This document shows, one piece after another, positions 21,293-31,800 of a DNA stretch of 64,000 nt. The DNA is taken from contig NZ_LR215039.1 in NCBI RefSeq assembly GCF_900660675.1, positions 744,001-808,000 of the forward strand, written 5' to 3'. This DNA comes from Mycoplasmopsis columboralis. Lineage in GTDB: Bacteria > Bacillota_I > Bacilli_A > Mycoplasmatales > Metamycoplasmataceae. The notes below the pieces were generated by a model. That model had not been told where the DNA came from, made no database searches, and worked only from the letters and a program-made list of their open reading frames with translations. The translations under genes and the position numbers were made by a program. The first letter of the stretch is position 1, and each line of letters starts with the position of its first letter.

Positions 21293-21562
21293 ATGCAAAG
21301 AAACACAAGAAAAACTTTAGTTGGTACAGTTGTTTCAGCTCACAAAACACCTAAAACAATTATTGTTGCTGTTGACACATACAAAAAACACCCATTATAC
21401 GCTAAACGTTTTAAATCAACCAAACGTTTTGCTGTACATGATGAAAATGAAGTTGCTAACTTAAACGACTCAGTAGTAATTATGGAAACTCGTCCACTTT
21501 CAAAAACCAAACACTTTAGACTTGTTTCAGTTAAACAAGTTGCAAATGAAGGAGACAAATAA
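21293..21562 (+). CDS. rpsQ: 30S ribosomal protein S17
   Basis: This 89-aa OB-fold uS17 contains [38 protein letters not shown] and [19 protein letters not shown] overlap with rplN. Confidence 0.97.
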   Translation: MQRNTRKTLVGTVVSAHKTPKTIIVAVDTYKKHPLYAKRFKSTKRFAVHDENEVANLNDSVVIMETRPLSKTKHFRLVSVKQVANEGDK

Positions 21563-21927
21563 TGTTATTGGAACTTTCAAAAGCAAACGTTGCTGATAAC
21601 TCAGGAGCCAAAGAAATCGGTGTTATCCGTGTTTTAGGTGGTTCAAAGAAAAAAGTGGCAAAAATTGGTGATGTAGTAGTATGTTCAGTTAAAAAAGCAA
21701 TTCCAAATGGTGGAGTTAAACAAGGTCAAGTTGTAAAGGCAGTTATTGTTCGTTCACGTTATGGTATTTCAAGAGAAAACGGATCATACATTCGTTTTGA
21801 CGATAACGCTGTAGTACTTTTAAAAGAAGATGGAACACCAAGAGGAACACGTGTTTTCGGGCCAGTTGCTCGTGAAATTCGTGAAAAATATCCTAAAATC
21901 GTTTCTCTTGCACCTGAAGTTTTATAA
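21562..21927 (+). CDS. rplN: 50S ribosomal protein L14
   Basis: This 121-aa uL14 has [28 protein letters not shown] and the C-terminal [15 protein letters not shown]. It starts [15 protein letters not shown], close to the usual MIQ start. Confidence 0.97.
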   Translation: MLLELSKANVADNSGAKEIGVIRVLGGSKKKVAKIGDVVVCSVKKAIPNGGVKQGQVVKAVIVRSRYGISRENGSYIRFDDNAVVLLKEDGTPRGTRVFGPVAREIREKYPKIVSLAPEVL

Positions 21928-21939
21928 TAAGGAGTTTTT

Positions 21940-22269
21940 ATGAAAGTAAAATTCAAGAAAAATGATGAAGTTATTGTAATTGCAGGTAAAGAAAAAGGAA
22001 AAACAGGAACCATCTTAAGAGTACTTCATGACAAAAACGCAGTTATTGTTAAAGACTTAAATATCGTAACCAAACACAACAAACCTTCACAACAAAACCA
22101 AGATGGTACTATCACAACTAAAGAAGCTCCAATTCACGCTTCAAACGTAGCATATCTTGTTAAAAAAGAAACAAAAGATAAACCAGCAGAATATTCAAAA
22201 CTTGGATACAAAGTTGACAAAAACGGTAAAAAAGTAAGAGTAGTAAGAAAAACTAAGAAGGAAATTTAA
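21940..22269 (+). CDS. rplX: 50S ribosomal protein L24
   Basis: This 109-aa uL24 with a KOW motif reads [20 protein letters not shown], then [19 protein letters not shown]. An AAGGAG SD precedes the ATG. It ends 2 nt before rplE. Confidence 0.97.
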   Translation: MKVKFKKNDEVIVIAGKEKGKTGTILRVLHDKNAVIVKDLNIVTKHNKPSQQNQDGTITTKEAPIHASNVAYLVKKETKDKPAEYSKLGYKVDKNGKKVRVVRKTKKEI

Positions 22270-22271
22270 TT

Positions 22272-22817
22272 ATGTTAAAGAATGTTTATTTAGAAAAAGC
22301 AGTTCCTGCACTTAAAGAAAAATTTAATTACTCTTCATCAATGCAAGTTCCAAGAATTGAAAAAGTCGTTCTTAACATGACAGCCGGAAAAGAAGTTTCA
22401 AACTCAAAAGCAATTGAAGAAGTTTTAAATGAACTTACATTAATTGCAGGTCAAAAGCCATTTCAAACTAGAGCTAAGAAATCAAACGCTTCATGAAAAC
22501 TTCGTGAAGGAATGCCTATGGGAGGTAAAGTAACTCTTCGTAGAGACAGAATGTGAGAATTCTTAGACAAACTTATTAATGTAGCAATGCCACGTATTCG
22601 TGATTTCCGTGGTGCTAATCCTAAAGCATTTGATGGAAGAGGAACATTTGCTCTTGGTATTAAAGAGGAAATTATCTTCCCAGAAATTGAATTTGACAAA
22701 ATTCGTCGTATTAAAGGACTTGATGTCATTGTTGTAACAACCGCAAAAACTGATAAAGAAGCTAAAGCCTTACTTGAATTAATTGGTGTTCCATTTGAGA
22801 AAAAAGGAGATAAATAA
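22272..22817 (+). CDS. rplE: 50S ribosomal protein L5
   Basis: This 181-aa uL5 binds 5S rRNA. Motifs are [30 protein letters not shown]-like (here [16 protein letters not shown]), [15 protein letters not shown] and [14 protein letters not shown]. Two Trp residues are TGA. TAATG overlap with rpsN. Confidence 0.97.
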
Positions 22818-23002
22818 TGGCAAGAAAAGCACTTATTGAAAAAGCTAAACGTCACCCTAAATTCTCAACTCGTGCATACACACGTTGTGAGTTATGTGGA
22901 CGTCCACATGCGGTTTTAAGAAAATATAAAATATGTCGTATCTGTTTTAGAAACCTTGCACACGAAGGTAAAATTCCAGGTATCAAGAAAGCGAGCTGAT
23001 AA
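22817..23002 (+). CDS. rpsN: 30S ribosomal protein S14, zinc-binding (type Z)
   Basis: This 61-aa uS14 has four zinc cysteines as C24-x2-C27 and C40-x2-C43 ([23 protein letters not shown]). The C-terminal KKASW ends in a TGA Trp followed by TAA, so the standard code would trim the last residue. Confidence 0.97.
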
Positions 23003-23004
23003 TT

Positions 23005-23400
23005 ATGTTTATTACAGATCCTATTTCAGATTTAATTGTTCGTATTAAAAATGCGAATGCAAGAAAACACAAAACCGTAGAAATTCCTTTCTCAAATAAA
23101 AAAGAAGCAATCGTTAAATTAATTCAAGAAGAAGGTTATGTTTCATCTTATTCAGTTGAAGGTGAAGGAATCAACAAAAAACTTGTTGTTGCTCTTAAAT
23201 ACAAAGGTTCACAATCAGCAATTATCGGAATTAAAAGAGTTTCAAAACCTGGGCTTAAGGTTTATGTAAAATCTTCAGAAATTCCTACCATTTTATCAGG
23301 ATACGGAACAGTTATTATTTCAACTTCAAAAGGATTAATGACTGGTAAAGAAGCTAAGAAAGAAAATGTTGGTGGCGAAGTCGTTGCCTACATTTGATAG
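23005..23400 (+). CDS. rpsH: 30S ribosomal protein S8
   Basis: This 131-aa uS8 starts MFITDPISDLIVRIKNANA and ends with STSKGLMTGKEA...GGEVVAYIW; the final Trp is TGA, followed by TAG. The TGA TAG end is typical of code-4 genes. Confidence 0.97.
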
Positions 23401-23409
23401 GAGATTGTT

Positions 23410-23949
23410 ATGTCACGTGTTGGAAATCGTATTTTAACAATTCCTGCTGGAACTACTGTTACCGTTGAAGGAACCAAAGTTACTGTTTCAGGTAAATTAG
23501 GAACTCTTTCAAGAGAATTTAGTTCAAAAATCGCCGTGTCTGTAGAAGATGGGAAAGTAACCACAGTTAGAGCAAACGAAGAAAAAACAACTAAACAATT
23601 ACACGGAACAACTAACGCTCATATTGCAAATATGATCACAGGTGTTTCACAAGGTTTCAAAAAAGAATTAGAAATTAAAGGGGTTGGGTACAAAGCTGTT
23701 TTAAAAGGAAGCGAATTAGTAATTTCAGCTGGATACAGTCACGATGTTACTTTAGCTGTTCCTTCAGATGTTACCGTTACATTAGCTAAACCTACTGAAG
23801 TGGCAATTTCAGGAATTGACAAACAAAGTGTTGGTTCATTTGCTGCTATTGTTAGAGCTGTGAGAAAACCAAGTGTTTACTCAGGTAAAGGTATTTCATA
23901 CAAAGGCGAAAAACTTAGACGTAAAGAAGGGAAAACATCTTCTAAATAA
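23410..23949 (+). CDS. rplF: 50S ribosomal protein L6
   Basis: This 179-aa uL6 has two alpha/beta repeats and the C-terminal signature KPSVYSGKGISYKGEKLRRK. It starts MSRVGNRILTIPAGTTV with SD TAGGAG. Confidence 0.97.
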   Translation: MSRVGNRILTIPAGTTVTVEGTKVTVSGKLGTLSREFSSKIAVSVEDGKVTTVRANEEKTTKQLHGTTNAHIANMITGVSQGFKKELEIKGVGYKAVLKGSELVISAGYSHDVTLAVPSDVTVTLAKPTEVAISGIDKQSVGSFAAIVRAVRKPSVYSGKGISYKGEKLRRKEGKTSSK

Positions 23950-23970
23950 TTTAGAAGGTAGGTGAAAATT

Positions 23971-24321
23971 ATGGCAAAATTATCAAGAAATGATGCTAGA
24001 AAAGTTAAACACGTTCGTATTCGTCAAAGTGTTAGCGGTACAGCACAAAAACCTCGTTTAAGCGTATTTAAGTCACACCAAAACTTTTACGCTCAACTTA
24101 TTGATGATTCAAAAGGAGTTACACTTGCTAGTGTTTCAACACTTAAAGATTCAACATACGGTGGTAATGTAAAAGCTGCCGCAGAACTTGGAGCTAAAAT
24201 GGGAGATGCAATTGTTGCTCTTGGAGTAAAAGAACTTGTATTTGATCGTTCAGGTTACATTTACCACGGAAGAGTAAAAGCTTTTGCTGATGCTGTTAGA
24301 GAAAAAGGAGTTAAATTCTAA
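23971..24321 (+). CDS. rplR: 50S ribosomal protein L18
   Basis: This 116-aa uL18 binds 5S rRNA. It starts [19 protein letters not shown] and ends [24 protein letters not shown] three codons earlier is in frame, but AAGGTAGG places the true start at the ATG 23971. TAATG overlap with rpsE. Confidence 0.96.
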   Translation: MAKLSRNDARKVKHVRIRQSVSGTAQKPRLSVFKSHQNFYAQLIDDSKGVTLASVSTLKDSTYGGNVKAAAELGAKMGDAIVALGVKELVFDRSGYIYHGRVKAFADAVREKGVKF

Positions 24322-24983
24322 TGGAAAATCAAAAAGAACAAAAACAAGTAGCAGGGACAAAAGAAGTTAAAGCTGTTCGTCCAAGAAGTGAAAAGGCTGC
24401 ACTTCCTGTAGAAGAAAGAAGAAACTTCAGAAACCCTAAAGCTAAAACTGACAAACGTCCTAACAGAGAAGATCGTCCAAGAAGAGCAAGAGGATTTGAC
24501 CAACAAGTTTCTGAATATTCAGAAAAAGTTGTTCACATTGCTAGAGTTACTAAAGTTGTTAAAGGTGGAAGAAGATTCAGTTTTAGTGCATTTGTAGTTG
24601 TAGGGAACAAAAAAGGAAGTGTCGGATTTGGACACGGTAAAGCAAATGAAGTTCCTGATGCAATTAAAAAAGCTATTAAAGATGCACAAAACAACTTAAT
24701 TGATGTACCTCTTGTAAATGGAACTGTTCCTCACGAAATTCAAGCTAAATTCCTTGCTTCTAGAGTTATGTTAAAACCAGCTCCTAAAGGGAAAGGACTT
24801 ATTGCTTCAGGAACTGTTCGTGCTGTAACTGAACTTGCAGGATACACTGACATTGTTACAAAAACATACGGTTCACGTTCAAAAGCAAACACTGTTAAAG
24901 CAACATTAAAAGCTCTTTCTCAACTTAGAACTGTTGAACAAATTGCAGAAATTAGAAATAAAGACGTAAAGGATTTAATTTAA
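24321..24983 (+). CDS. rpsE: 30S ribosomal protein S5
   Basis: This 220-aa uS5 acts in decoding accuracy. The double-stranded-RNA-binding core is [24 protein letters not shown], followed by [16 protein letters not shown]. The first ~65 residues are an extra basic, Arg/Lys/Glu-rich extension ([11 protein letters not shown]) absent from E. coli S5. Confidence 0.97.
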   Translation: MENQKEQKQVAGTKEVKAVRPRSEKAALPVEERRNFRNPKAKTDKRPNREDRPRRARGFDQQVSEYSEKVVHIARVTKVVKGGRRFSFSAFVVVGNKKGSVGFGHGKANEVPDAIKKAIKDAQNNLIDVPLVNGTVPHEIQAKFLASRVMLKPAPKGKGLIASGTVRAVTELAGYTDIVTKTYGSRSKANTVKATLKALSQLRTVEQIAEIRNKDVKDLI

Positions 24984-24987
24984 TCAT

Positions 24988-25428
24988 ATGGCAATTACAT
25001 TACATACATTAAAAGCAACCGAAGGTTCACGTAAAGACAAACACCGTAAAGGTCGTGGACATGCTGCTGGTAAAGGAAAACAAGCTGGTAAAGGACAATC
25101 TGGACAAAACAAACGTAAAGGACACAGATTAGGATTTGAAGGGGGTCAAACTCCTTGATTCCGTAGAATCGGAAAACGTGGATTTACCAATGTAAATCAC
25201 CTTGAATTCCAAGTAGTAAATCTTAAAGACCTTGAAGCAAGATATGAAAATGGTCAAGAAGTAACAATTGAATCATTATTTGCAAACAACCTTGTAAAAA
25301 GAACCCTTCCTATTAAAGTTTTAGGAAATGGAACCTTAACTAAAAAATTAGTTGTTAGAGTTCACAGAGTATCAGAATCTGCTAGAAAAGCTATTGAAGC
25401 TGCTGGCGGAGAAGTTCAAGACTTATAA
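24988..25428 (+). CDS. rplO: 50S ribosomal protein L15
   Basis: This 146-aa uL15 has a Gly/Lys-rich N-terminal arm ([20 protein letters not shown]), then [17 protein letters not shown] and the C-terminal [12 protein letters not shown]. One Trp is TGA. It is the last gene of the operon; rpmD is absent, as usual in mollicutes, and secY does not follow. Confidence 0.97.
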
Positions 25429-25437
25429 TTCAATTTC

Positions 25438-25465
25438 TAATACAGCTCCGGCTGTATTTTTTTAT
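25438..25465 (+). terminator. Terminator of the S10-spc operon
   Basis: AATACAGC and GCTGTATT pair across loop TCCG and are followed by TTTTTTATAC. Confidence 0.85.
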
Positions 25466-25556
25466 ACAATTGAAGTACACTATATTTTAAGACTAGTATA
25501 TCCATTAATTTCACAGAACAGATTAATGATAATGTTTCCTTGTTTTACTATACATC

Positions 25557-25573
25557 ATATATATATATATATA
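25557..25573 (+). repeat. (AT)8 dinucleotide tract upstream of a lipoprotein gene
   Basis: This is a 17-nt uninterrupted AT repeat, about 55 nt before the lipoprotein ATG and 10-15 nt after a TTGTTT hexamer. Such tracts are prone to slippage and could change promoter spacing. The second lipoprotein copy has only a short ATATATAT at the equivalent position. Confidence 0.8.
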
Positions 25574-25626
25574 AGATTATGAATTACAATTTATTTGATA
25601 TAAACAATAAAATATTAGGAGAACAA

Positions 25627-26028
25627 ATGAAAAGTAAAAAAATCATCATGTCTTTAGGGACAATTACTGCTTCATCTTTAGGTTTAATTGCTGTTTCATG
25701 CGGTAAACAAACTACTGAACAAAAACAACAAAGCTTTCTTGCTAACAATGATGTAAATCTTTCAAGAGCAAAACTAAAAGCTTACTTTAAAACTTATTTT
25801 GAATTAACTGTTGAATTAAAAGATAAACCTCAAGAACTCGCTAAAGTAATGAAACACTTTGCTGATTACAGTGTTGCTTTATTAGGAACAATTGGACAAA
25901 ACCCTTCGAGATCTTCAGATATTGTATATGCCTTTAAATCTATTGATGAAGTAGCAAATGTTGATGCAAGTATTAAAGAAAGTGTTCAAAACGCAATAAA
26001 ACTTGCAGAAGCATCAAATAGAAATTAA
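25627..26028 (+). CDS. Lipoprotein, tandem paralogue 1
   Basis: This is a 133-aa lipoprotein. The signal peptide ends GLIAVSC (Cys25), followed by a helical mature domain (LKAYFKTYFELTVELKDKPQELAKVM). The start at 25627 has AGGAGAACAA; an in-frame ATG upstream would spoil the signal peptide. Over 25645-25838 its DNA matches the next lipoprotein gene (26338-26531) at 193 of 194 positions; after that the two diverge abruptly. No family is recognised. It probably sits on the cell surface. Confidence 0.88.
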   Translation: MKSKKIIMSLGTITASSLGLIAVSCGKQTTEQKQQSFLANNDVNLSRAKLKAYFKTYFELTVELKDKPQELAKVMKHFADYSVALLGTIGQNPSRSSDIVYAFKSIDEVANVDASIKESVQNAIKLAEASNRN

Positions 26029-26078
26029 TTAAAAGAATAAGATTTATTTTTCCTTTAGATCCAATTCGTATCACAACA

Positions 26079-26108
26079 CGGTTCTTCAAAAGAAGAATCG
26101 TTTTTTTA
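26079..26108 (+). terminator. Terminator of lipoprotein paralogue 1
   Basis: CGGTTCTTC and GAAGAATCG (one G-U) flank loop AAAA and are followed by TTTTTTT. The remaining ~290 nt between the two copies hold only this and the AT-rich promoter region of the second. Confidence 0.75.
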
Positions 26109-26319
26109 ATGTTTATTCTTGTATTTTGAAAATTGATTTTAGTAAAAAACTCAAATATTTTATTTAGTTGTAATAAGGCATTTTGCTTTTAAGTATATCT
26201 ATTATTGCTATTGGATTAAGTAGTAAGATAATTTTATTTTTTATTTTCAAAAAACTCCAAGACATTAAGAAATAATTAAGAGTAAAATATATATGATAAT
26301 AAAATTGCATAGGAGAAAA

Positions 26320-26721
26320 ATGAAAAGCAAAAAATTTATCATGTCTTTAGGGACAATTACTGCTTCATCTTTAGGTTTAATTGCTGTTTCATGCGGTAAA
26401 CAAACTACTGAACAAAAACAACAAAGCTTTCTTGCTAACAATGATGTAAATCTTTCAAGAGAAAAACTAAAAGCTTACTTTAAAACTTATTTTGAATTAA
26501 CTGTTGAATTAAAAGATAAACCTCAAGAACTTGAAAAAGTAATGGCGCACTTTGCAGAATACGAAATTTCCTTAGGAAATTCGTATATGACAAACCCTTC
26601 AAGGGTATCAGATTTAATATATGCTCTTAAGTCTGTTGAAGAAGTACCCAATGTTGATGAAAACATAAAAACAAGTGTTCAACAATTGATTAAACTTACC
26701 GAAATACCAAAACTAAGCTAA
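26320..26721 (+). CDS. Lipoprotein, tandem paralogue 2
   Basis: This is a 133-aa lipoprotein of exactly the same length as its upstream neighbour. Signal peptide and residues up to ~70 are almost identical (A54E and a few changes near residue 5), with Cys25 as lipid site. The C-terminal 60 residues differ widely (EYEISLGNSYMTNPSRVSDLIYALK versus a different but alignable segment). SD AGGAGAAAA. It was probably produced by recent duplication with later recombination or selection on the exposed C-terminus. Confidence 0.88.
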   Translation: MKSKKFIMSLGTITASSLGLIAVSCGKQTTEQKQQSFLANNDVNLSREKLKAYFKTYFELTVELKDKPQELEKVMAHFAEYEISLGNSYMTNPSRVSDLIYALKSVEEVPNVDENIKTSVQQLIKLTEIPKLS

Positions 26722-26739
26722 TTCCAAATCATTAGAACA

Positions 26740-26768
26740 AGGACAAGATTATTCTTGTCTTTTTTTAT
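26740..26768 (+). terminator. Terminator of lipoprotein paralogue 2
   Basis: GACAAGA and TCTTGTC flank TTAT and are followed by TTTTTTT. Confidence 0.8.
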
Positions 26769-26800
26769 GAAAAAACACCTCAACAATGTTAAGGTGTTTT
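26769..26800 (-). terminator. Terminator of the rluD-membrane protein operon
   Basis: On the minus strand, AAAACACCT and AGGTGTTTT flank an 11-nt loop and are followed by TTCATA. It is back to back with the preceding plus-strand terminator. Confidence 0.65.
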
Positions 26801-26809
26801 GATCATTTG

Positions 26810-27715
26810 TTATTTATCCTTGTTTTTTTGTTTAGTGTAAACGTAAATTTTTTCTGCTAATTCTTCTTTTGTTAGCTTGTCATATCCATAAATTCCAAGA
26901 ATTTGAGCCATTTTGTGAAGCTGCGAATTTTTAAGTTGTAATAATTTGTTAATTTGTTGTTCTTTTTCCAATTCTTGTGGAGTTTTGCTTTGAGTTGTAT
27001 TTGCTTGAGAATTGTCGGTTGCTTGTTTTGAATTTTCATAGAAAGTTTGAGGATTCATACCAGTGAAAGGATATCCAAATGGTGAACCTGACTCGGATTG
27101 TTGATTCATTTTCGAAAATTCTTCAAAGAACTTTTGTGAAGCTTCAACTCTGAATGCTCTAGCAAAAGCGCCTTTAATAACGAATAAATGTCAAGAAACA
27201 AAAATAACTGTAATTAAACTAAATAATAACATTGCAATCATTAGAGCAAAAATCGGAACGAATGGCACTTCAGTTACAATTTTTCCTAAAACAGCTAATC
27301 TAGTCATTCAACTAAAAGAAATTATTGAACTAACTCCAATAGCGATATTACTGGTTGAAAGTCTCATTAAATTATTTTCTTTATAGCTTAAATAAACTGA
27401 ACGAGCAAAAAAGATATTTGTTGCCAATAAAAATGCAGTTGGTCATATATTACTTCAAAATAATTCTTGTCAGGCTTTATTTGAGGCTGCCTGAAGGTTT
27501 TCTTTAATACCATTGGCGACCAAAATTTGTGAGAATTGATCAATTATTTGGGTTCTGTAAACAATTGATAAAATGTTAATAGTAGCTGAGACTAAAAACA
27601 AAATAAAAATAGCAATTCCGTTTAAAATAATAAATTTTCTGAATTTAGATTCTTTAGCTCAAAGCTCAGAAATGGAATTTATATTTCTAAAACTACGATC
27701 GTATATTCCGAACAT
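26810..27715 (-). CDS. Four-TM membrane protein with Rho-N/SAP-like C-terminal motif
   Basis: This 301-aa protein has about four hydrophobic segments (residues ~27-50, 95-115, 130-150, 160-187). A Gln/Asn/Ser-rich cytoplasmic linker (~200-255) and a final ~40 residues reading LHKMAQILGIYGYDKLTKEE follow. The last block matches the pattern of Rho N-terminal/SAP-type helix-extension-helix motifs (LxxLAKxLGIxGYxKLxKxEL), which often bind nucleic acid. It starts 1 nt after rluD with SD AAGGAG inside rluD. Several Trp are TGA. Function unknown. Confidence 0.8.
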
Positions 27716-27716
27716 T

Positions 27717-28634
27717 TTACTCCTTAATAAATAGTTGACTATAATCATAATCAGCTACATCAAACTCTTTGGGTGGTTGAGCAAACAACACGATTTTTTC
27801 TTGTGTTATTGGATGCACAAATGATAACTTATAAGCATGCAACCTTTGATTGAAATCATCGACCTTTTTCCCATAAACCGGGTCACCATACACTGGATTT
27901 TTAATATAAGCTAAGTGAACTCTAATTTGATGAGTTCTTCCAGTTTCTAATGTGCATTTTACTAATGTTTTAGGTAAACCATCAACGTAAAAAGTATTTA
28001 ACATTTCAACATGAGTGATTGCGTGTTTTGAATTATTATTAGTCACACACATCATTTGACGATTTTTGACATCCCGACCAATAGGGAGGTCTAATTTTAA
28101 TTTTTTATCTTCAAGTACACCATCAACAATGGCTACATATTCTCTAGAAATATCATGGGTTTTAAAATTGTCAGATAATAATTTGTGAATTTCATTGTTT
28201 TTAGCAATAATTAACAATCCACTAGTGTCTTTGTCAATTCTATGCACAATTCCAGGCCTTAAAAGACCGTTTTCATTAGATAAATTGTTTTTAAAATGGT
28301 ACAGTAAACCATTTACTAATGTTTGATCTAAGTGACCAGGCGCTGGATGAACAATTAACCCAGAGGGTTTATTAATTACAAATAAGTGTTCATCTTCATA
28401 GATGATATCAATATCCATTTGTTGAGGCTCAAGCTTGATTTCTTTATCTAATAGCTTAACTATTTTAATATCTTGCCCTTCACGAACAATGTATTTAGGC
28501 TTAATTACGTTGTTCCCATTCACATAAACTGCTCTTTGTTCAATTAGTTGCTTTATATCATTACGTGAAATCTCAGTATGAGTGCTAATGTATTTGTCAA
28601 TTCTTTCTTTATATGTTACTTTTAGTTCTATCAT
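27717..28634 (-). CDS. rluD: RluD-family 23S rRNA pseudouridine synthase
   Basis: This enzyme isomerises uridines in large-subunit rRNA. The 305-aa product has an N-terminal S4 RNA-binding domain (RNDIKQLIEQRAVYVNGN) and the catalytic motif HRIDKDTSGLLIIAKN with the essential Asp. Later motifs TGRTHQIRVHLAYI and HPITQEKIVLFAQPP fit RluA/RluD. Whether it is RluD or another RluA-type (RluC) is not certain from sequence alone. The minus-strand TATAAT at 28644-28649 is 9 nt from the ATG with no SD, so the mRNA is probably leaderless. Confidence 0.92.
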   Translation of the reverse strand: MIELKVTYKERIDKYISTHTEISRNDIKQLIEQRAVYVNGNNVIKPKYIVREGQDIKIVKLLDKEIKLEPQQMDIDIIYEDEHLFVINKPSGLIVHPAPGHLDQTLVNGLLYHFKNNLSNENGLLRPGIVHRIDKDTSGLLIIAKNNEIHKLLSDNFKTHDISREYVAIVDGVLEDKKLKLDLPIGRDVKNRQMMCVTNNNSKHAITHVEMLNTFYVDGLPKTLVKCTLETGRTHQIRVHLAYIKNPVYGDPVYGKKVDDFNQRLHAYKLSFVHPITQEKIVLFAQPPKEFDVADYDYSQLFIKE

Positions 28635-28643
28635 GTTATGCTA

Positions 28644-28649
28644 ATTATA
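28644..28649 (-). promoter_or_regulatory. -10 box, leaderless promoter of rluD
   Basis: TATAAT on the minus strand is separated from the rluD ATG by 9 nt and no SD is present. Confidence 0.55.
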
Positions 28650-28672
28650 CCGATTTTGCAAAATAAAAAAGA

Positions 28673-28707
28673 AAATTTAGCAAAATAATAAAGACTTTGC
28701 TAAATTT
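28673..28707. repeat. Perfect 12-bp inverted repeat between rluD and the helicase gene
   Basis: AAATTTAGCAAA (28673-28684) and TTTGCTAAATTT (28696-28707) flank an 11-nt loop. A T-rich run follows only on the minus strand, where it would terminate transcripts entering from the helicase side. It could instead be an operator. Confidence 0.6.
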
Positions 28708-28878
28708 AAGAATGTTAAATTTTAAACGAGTTTTAAGGCAAATTTAACTATTTTTTATACTAAAAAAATAAGGGAAAGTGCTTTAGTTTTGATTAAAAAA
28801 ATTTAACTTTATGCGGGCGTTAAAATGTTATTAATTTATAATTAAACTATCAAGAAAATGAACATAAGGGAGTGTAAG

Positions 28879-31800
28879 GTGAATTCAAAAGACAGAAAAA
28901 ATATTCTTAAAAATATTGAGGTATGAAAAAATAGATTACTTGACTTAAGTATGAAAAGTCAATCTATTAATTACCGTAAAACCAAATCTCAAACTGTGGA
29001 AATTATTAACCCAAACATTGAGGTGTTTTTAAACAGATTATATGGACTTAAAAACCTTCAATTTGCTAGTTTATTTGGTAATGTAGCTGATGATTTTGAA
29101 GTAGAAGTTCAACCAAAAAGAGTTAAAGGTAAAAGGGTTTCTTTTGGGATTGAACTTGAACAAAAAGATAAATATTTCAAAAGCGAAATCACACCTTTAA
29201 TTAATGCTTTTACAAAAAAATATAAAGGAAACTACTTGTTTTCAAATTTATATGATGCAGTCCAAAATCGTAATCTTTCTAACTTAATGAAAAAGTCTAA
29301 TCTTTTTAAAGAAGAAAACGGTATTAACGTTTTATATTTTGCTGTTGGTTTTTTAGAATGATATGAAAATGCAGAATCAGAAGATAAACACGTTGCAACT
29401 ATTTTGTTTATTCCGGTTGAGTTATCTAAAGACGCTTACAACGCACCTTATAAAATTAATTTTTTAGATGATGAATTTTTACTTAATGAATCATTTATTC
29501 AAAAATTAATTAACGATTACAACGTTGATTTAAACTTTAAATTTGAAAATGATAAATCAAATTACGATCTTTACAAAGATTATAAAAATTTCATTAACAC
29601 ACAAATTTCAAAAGTAAACGACAAACGTTGAAAAGTTATTGATGAAATTGATTTAGGAATTTTCTCATTCTCAAGAATTAACATGGTTAAAGATCTTGAA
29701 GAAAATACAGAAAAAGTAATTAACAATCAGTTTGTTCAATTAATCTCTGGAGTTGAAAGTCCAGTAGAAAACATTAAATTTACCGATGCTGATATTGATG
29801 ATGTTGTTAATCCTGCTGAATACTTCCATACCTATAATGCTGACTCTTCTCAAGAAATTGCCATCCAAGCAGCTGTTGATGGTAAAAGTTTTGTGTTGCA
29901 AGGTCCTCCAGGAACAGGGAAATCACAAACAATTACCAACATTATTACTGAATTAATTGCCAGAGGTAAAAAAGTGTTGTTTGTAGCCGAAAAACAAGCT
30001 GCTTTAGAAGTGGTATATAACAACTTAAAGAGAATCGGTTTAAATGATTTTGTTTTACCAATTCACAACACCAAGTTGGATAAAAAAGTTGTTTTACACG
30101 AACTAGCTTCTACACTTGAAAAAGGACAAAACAGCATTTCTATTGAAGACAATTTCCATAAAGATGCCATTAATAAATTTACAATTTCACACCAAGAACT
30201 TCTTAATTATCCTCAAGGTTTACAAAATATTTTCCAACCAATTAATAAATCAATTTATCAACTTTATGGAGCATTTTTAAAATATGCTAAACATCCAGAG
30301 ATTATGTTTGATATTCAAAACGTCGAAGAAGTTTCTGAACAAGAATTGCTCAAAAGAAGAAAATTGATTGATTCATTCCATAATGCTTTAAATATTAACG
30401 ATTTTGATATTTCCAAAAATGATTGATATGGTTTAGTTTATGAAGAAATGTCATTAGAAAAAAGAGAAAAAACCGTTGCAAACTTAATGAAGTTGCAACA
30501 AAAAATGCATGAAGCTCTTAATTTTGCTAATGATTATCCTTTCTTAAAAATAAAACAAGATATTTTCTTAAAAAGCGCAACCATCTATAAACAAGTGCTT
30601 GATCATTTGACTGTTATTCCTTCAATTAATTCGACCATTATTGATAACCCTAACATTGAAATTGATGCAGTGCATTACAAAACATTAGTGGAAATTAGAG
30701 GAGAAATTGAACAATTAAAAGGCAAAATCAAAAATAAATATAACCTTAAAGTTGTGGACTTAAATGTAGAAGAGTATAAAAATGACTTAACTCAACTTAA
30801 CAGCGCTTTTAAAAGAGGAGTATCTCCACTTTATAAAAAGATCAAAAACAAAGTATCTTTATACAAAATTACAGCTGAGAAACTTACTTACGAAGAATTA
30901 TTGAATTTATTTAATGTAATTAGCGAAATTCAAGAAAAAGAAAAAGAATTTGACAGTGTTGGTAAACTTGTTAGCTATAGAGTGCCACTTAATGAATTTT
31001 CATTCTTAAAAAATACTCATTTATACATTGATTGATTTAACACTTTTAAACAATTAACTTATTATTTAGATTGAGATAAAAATTATATTTATCACTTACT
31101 TTCATTTGCATTACTTCAAAAAGACAAAGCTAAAGAATTAGCGCAACAATATGGTGCTATTTTTGAAAAAATGCAAAAATATTTAAGCATTCTTAAAAGC
31201 GATTTTGACAATGAATTATTTAACGCTGATTTATATACTTTCGCAGAGTTAGATAATCGCTTAACTCGGGCAATTGCAAACAATGAACACTTAACTACAA
31301 TGCTTGAGTTTAATCGTGTGTATAAATTGATGAAAGAAAACAATCTCCAAGAATACGCTAACGCTTTAATTGAACGTAATATTAAGCAAGATTATTTTGG
31401 AATTTACTTAAGAAGATTTTACTTATTATTAATTGAAAAATACCAAAGTGAATTATTCCCTGACTTTAATGGTGAAGTTATGGACTCAATTAGAAAGACT
31501 TTTGCTGAATCGGATGCTATTATTCAATCTATGGCAAAAACTAAAGTGGAAATGTCAATTATTGAAAAAATCCCTAACTACAACAGTATTGAAGGACTTA
31601 ACTCAGAAGTTTCTATTTTAAGAACAGAAGCTAATAAATCAAGAAAAATCATGCCATTTAGATTACTGTTTGACAAAATTCCAACATTAATCACTAAATT
31701 AAAACCTTGTTTAATGATGTCGCCTTTATCTGTATCATCATTGCTTAAAAATTCAAACCTAGAATTTGATGTTGTTATTTTCGATGAGGCTTCACAGGTA

